64,000 nucleotides of DNA, from contig CAJINV010000009.1 in the NCBI GenBank assembly GCA_905178155.1, positions 2,085,373 to 2,149,372 on the forward strand, in the 5' to 3' direction. Below the pieces are notes generated by a model. The model was given only the letters and a program-made list of their open reading frames with translations, did not search any database and had not been told where the DNA came from. This document shows positions 62,225 through 64,000 of the stretch, one piece after another. Origin of the DNA: Amoebophrya sp. A120 (taxonomy: Eukaryota; Sar; Dinophyceae; Syndiniales; Amoebophryaceae). A program made the translations under genes and the position numbers. Every line of letters starts with the position of its first letter. Position 1 is the stretch's first letter.

Positions 62225-63675
62225 TTTCTCAACGTCCCCACTCTAGAACCAACTAGGTTATCGTCCCCTTTTGTATTGTAGTGAGAAAAAAAAAACCTGG
62301 TGGCACCAATGAGAGGTAGATGGAAAATTTGTAAACCTCAATGTTGTTGAGCGCAAAGTAGACAAAGAGCGAAGGCAATGGCAACAACTTCTTCTATGCT
62401 ACGTATTTTTTATTTATCTAGTACTAGCAACGTAAACGTTACAGAGCCATACCTGGTGCGGTTGCGATAAATGGGTTCTTTGGACCACCATTTACGAAGA
62501 TGCTGAAACGATGATACGACGTTTTTTTTGTTGCTGTCATCTACTAGACGAGTTACGAAGAAGATGAGTCATCACGTCTCGCAGCTTCTCTCATAGAGAC
62601 GTACTTCTGCAGCGTTCAATTAACGTGGTGCGGTGGATGCATCTCTTTCTCTTTGTTTAATTCACGGCCCGAGCAATCGCACGGCGAGGTACAGATCGAT
62701 GCGAGCGAAATCAACATCGGCCGAATGTCAGTGCTCTCTGGTGCACTCAGATTGCTAGTAGAGCTCACGATGATGACGTAGTCGTGTTACGTGTATTTGT
62801 TGCGAAGTCACCGACAATCACAATAACGATCAAGCGAGATACTAAGTTGCTTGATCTGCAGCTACGACACGGCTCAGCGCTGACAACACGATATTTTTTT
62901 TCTCAGAATAGGACGGCATCAGCCCGTGGTCTACTCGTCCTGGCTACGTCTCTCACTACAGGTATACACCAGCTCTTCATTCTTTTCTCAATTTCATCTT
63001 CAAGCTTTCATTTCTTTATTCTCGAAAAATCACAACAAAGTTACGTCGTGTACTCCGCCAACGGGTTGCTCTGCACTCACTCTGCACAAAAATAAAGAGA
63101 AATACGTATACGTTGAAAATGAATTGCTGTGTAAATCTAAATGGCAGGTGGCGAAGATCCTCGTCCGTCGAAGTCTTTTGTACAAGTGCACGGCTTCATC
63201 ATGACATAGGCAAGGAAATCATGACTATCAGCTCTTTCTTTTTTACACATGCGAAAAACAAAAAAAAATAATGATAAAGTAAATGCGAACTAGTGGCTCC
63301 TTAGACTGGAGGTGGCGCATGAGGTAGAAGCACACCCTTGTCCTTGCTTTGTTATTTCTGTTGAAAAAATCATAGGTAAACACTTCATGCTGCGTGTCGC
63401 AAAGAAAAAGAATGGATACAGACGACAAGAAAAGCTTAGTATGCGTTTCGCTAGATTTCAGACAAATCTAGAGCTCCAAGCGGCAAACCTTCCATTTCGC
63501 TACAACGACCTACTGGTGCTAGTACTTATTTCTTTCGCGGTCACTAAGTATGGGCTTCGCTTTTGAAACATGAAAATCGACATGCAGATGAAGTGTTGGT
63601 GTATGTATAAAAGCACGACTATGGTACATCCTTGCAAAGCTGCTGATGCGAGTGCAACCATATGCATGTAGCTCA
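62225..63675. other. Intergenic, no gene recognised
   Basis: About 1.45 kb of AT-rich sequence with short frames only. No tRNA-like or repeat structure was seen. Confidence 0.5.
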
Positions 63676-64000
63676 TTATGGCACACTGGCGCTCCGCAGG
63701 AAGTAACTCGGCTCGGTAGTCACGTTGAAAAGAGTGACGTCGAACGGCTCATCCGTTTCAGTAGTTGCTAATCCGTGAGAATCCATTGCTTGCAAATCTG
63801 GACGAGAAGCAGCTCCGCTGTCCTGCCCGTTTTCGGGGAACGAAGGCAGGACAACATCACCGATTGGAGGCGTAGTCGATCTTGCGTGGGACGCACTCCA
63901 CGAGGATTCTGCGCTGTCCAGTACCCAGCTACCCGGCGAAGCAGTTCCGTGTAGATCCAGAGCTGGTAAGGAGAACTCCGAGTCGGGCCCGTGCGGCATC
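63676..64000 (-). CDS. Hypothetical protein fragment at the window edge
   Basis: The last 107 codons of a minus-strand gene end at the TAA at 63678-63676 (FLRSASVP). The frame is open to the window edge. The ATG at 63999 may be the start or an internal Met. The sequence is Ser/Pro/Asp-rich (PGSWVLDSAESSWSASHARS) with no recognised domain, and may be a disordered tail. Confidence 0.45.
   Translation of the reverse strand, partial: MPHGPDSEFSLPALDLHGTASPGSWVLDSAESSWSASHARSTTPPIGDVVLPSFPENGQDSGAASRPDLQAMDSHGLATTETDEPFDVTLFNVTTEPSYFLRSASVP

Noticed and set aside
1-64000. tRNA, rRNA or spliced-leader RNA genes
   Set aside because: I looked by eye for the B-box TTCGA pattern and for the dinoflagellate spliced leader and saw no convincing match. 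A covariance-model scan would be decisive.

Overview
This window is nuclear DNA from a protist. The evidence is spliceosomal introns, mitochondrial presequences, an NSF ATPase, a Rab prenyltransferase, an ER-type ubiquitin conjugase, an RTEL1 helicase and axonemal proteins. I recognise 21 genes or gene fragments, and all 21 read on the minus strand. Strict single-strand gene order, compact spacing, low-complexity insertions in conserved enzymes, and introns built from short inverted-repeat elements with target duplications all point to a dinoflagellate-lineage alveolate. A syndinian such as Amoebophrya is my best guess, by inference only. No spliced-leader gene, rRNA or tRNA was found.

Layout, left to right (3' to 5' for every gene). 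0.7-8.6 kb: a zinc-ribbon protein lacking its 5' exon, a long disordered protein, and a JmjC-domain oxygenase. 10-14 kb: RTEL1-like helicase, split by a 114-bp inverted-repeat intron. 14.8-26.4 kb: a small proline-rich protein, a BTB-like protein, a Q/N-rich protein, an FtsJ-like methyltransferase and a hypothetical gene. 27.7-30.8 kb: mitochondrial sarcosine/dimethylglycine dehydrogenase. 32-46 kb: a disordered protein, Rab geranylgeranyltransferase beta, UBE2J-type E2 and a 1,587-residue short-chain dehydrogenase. 46.9-48.7 kb: a CFAP77-like axonemal protein. 49.0-51.7 kb: a GC-rich foldback element with terminal inverted repeats and an 8-bp target duplication. 52-59 kb: NSF (with a second inverted-repeat intron), COX17, a small membrane protein and glycine C-acetyltransferase. 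60.3-62.2 kb: a second CFAP77-like gene. 63.7 kb to the edge: a fragment.

The genes do not form one pathway. SARDH and glycine C-acetyltransferase both serve mitochondrial glycine/one-carbon metabolism. NSF, Rab prenylation and UBE2J serve the secretory system. The two CFAP77 homologues imply a motile flagellum.

The most interesting content is the set of mobile inverted-repeat sequences. Two act as introns whose removal, leaving one target-site copy, restores a conserved reading frame. A diverged relative of one lies in the methyltransferase gene. The large foldback element sits between CFAP77 and NSF. Most other introns are ordinary GT-AG, and their phases were checked by hand.
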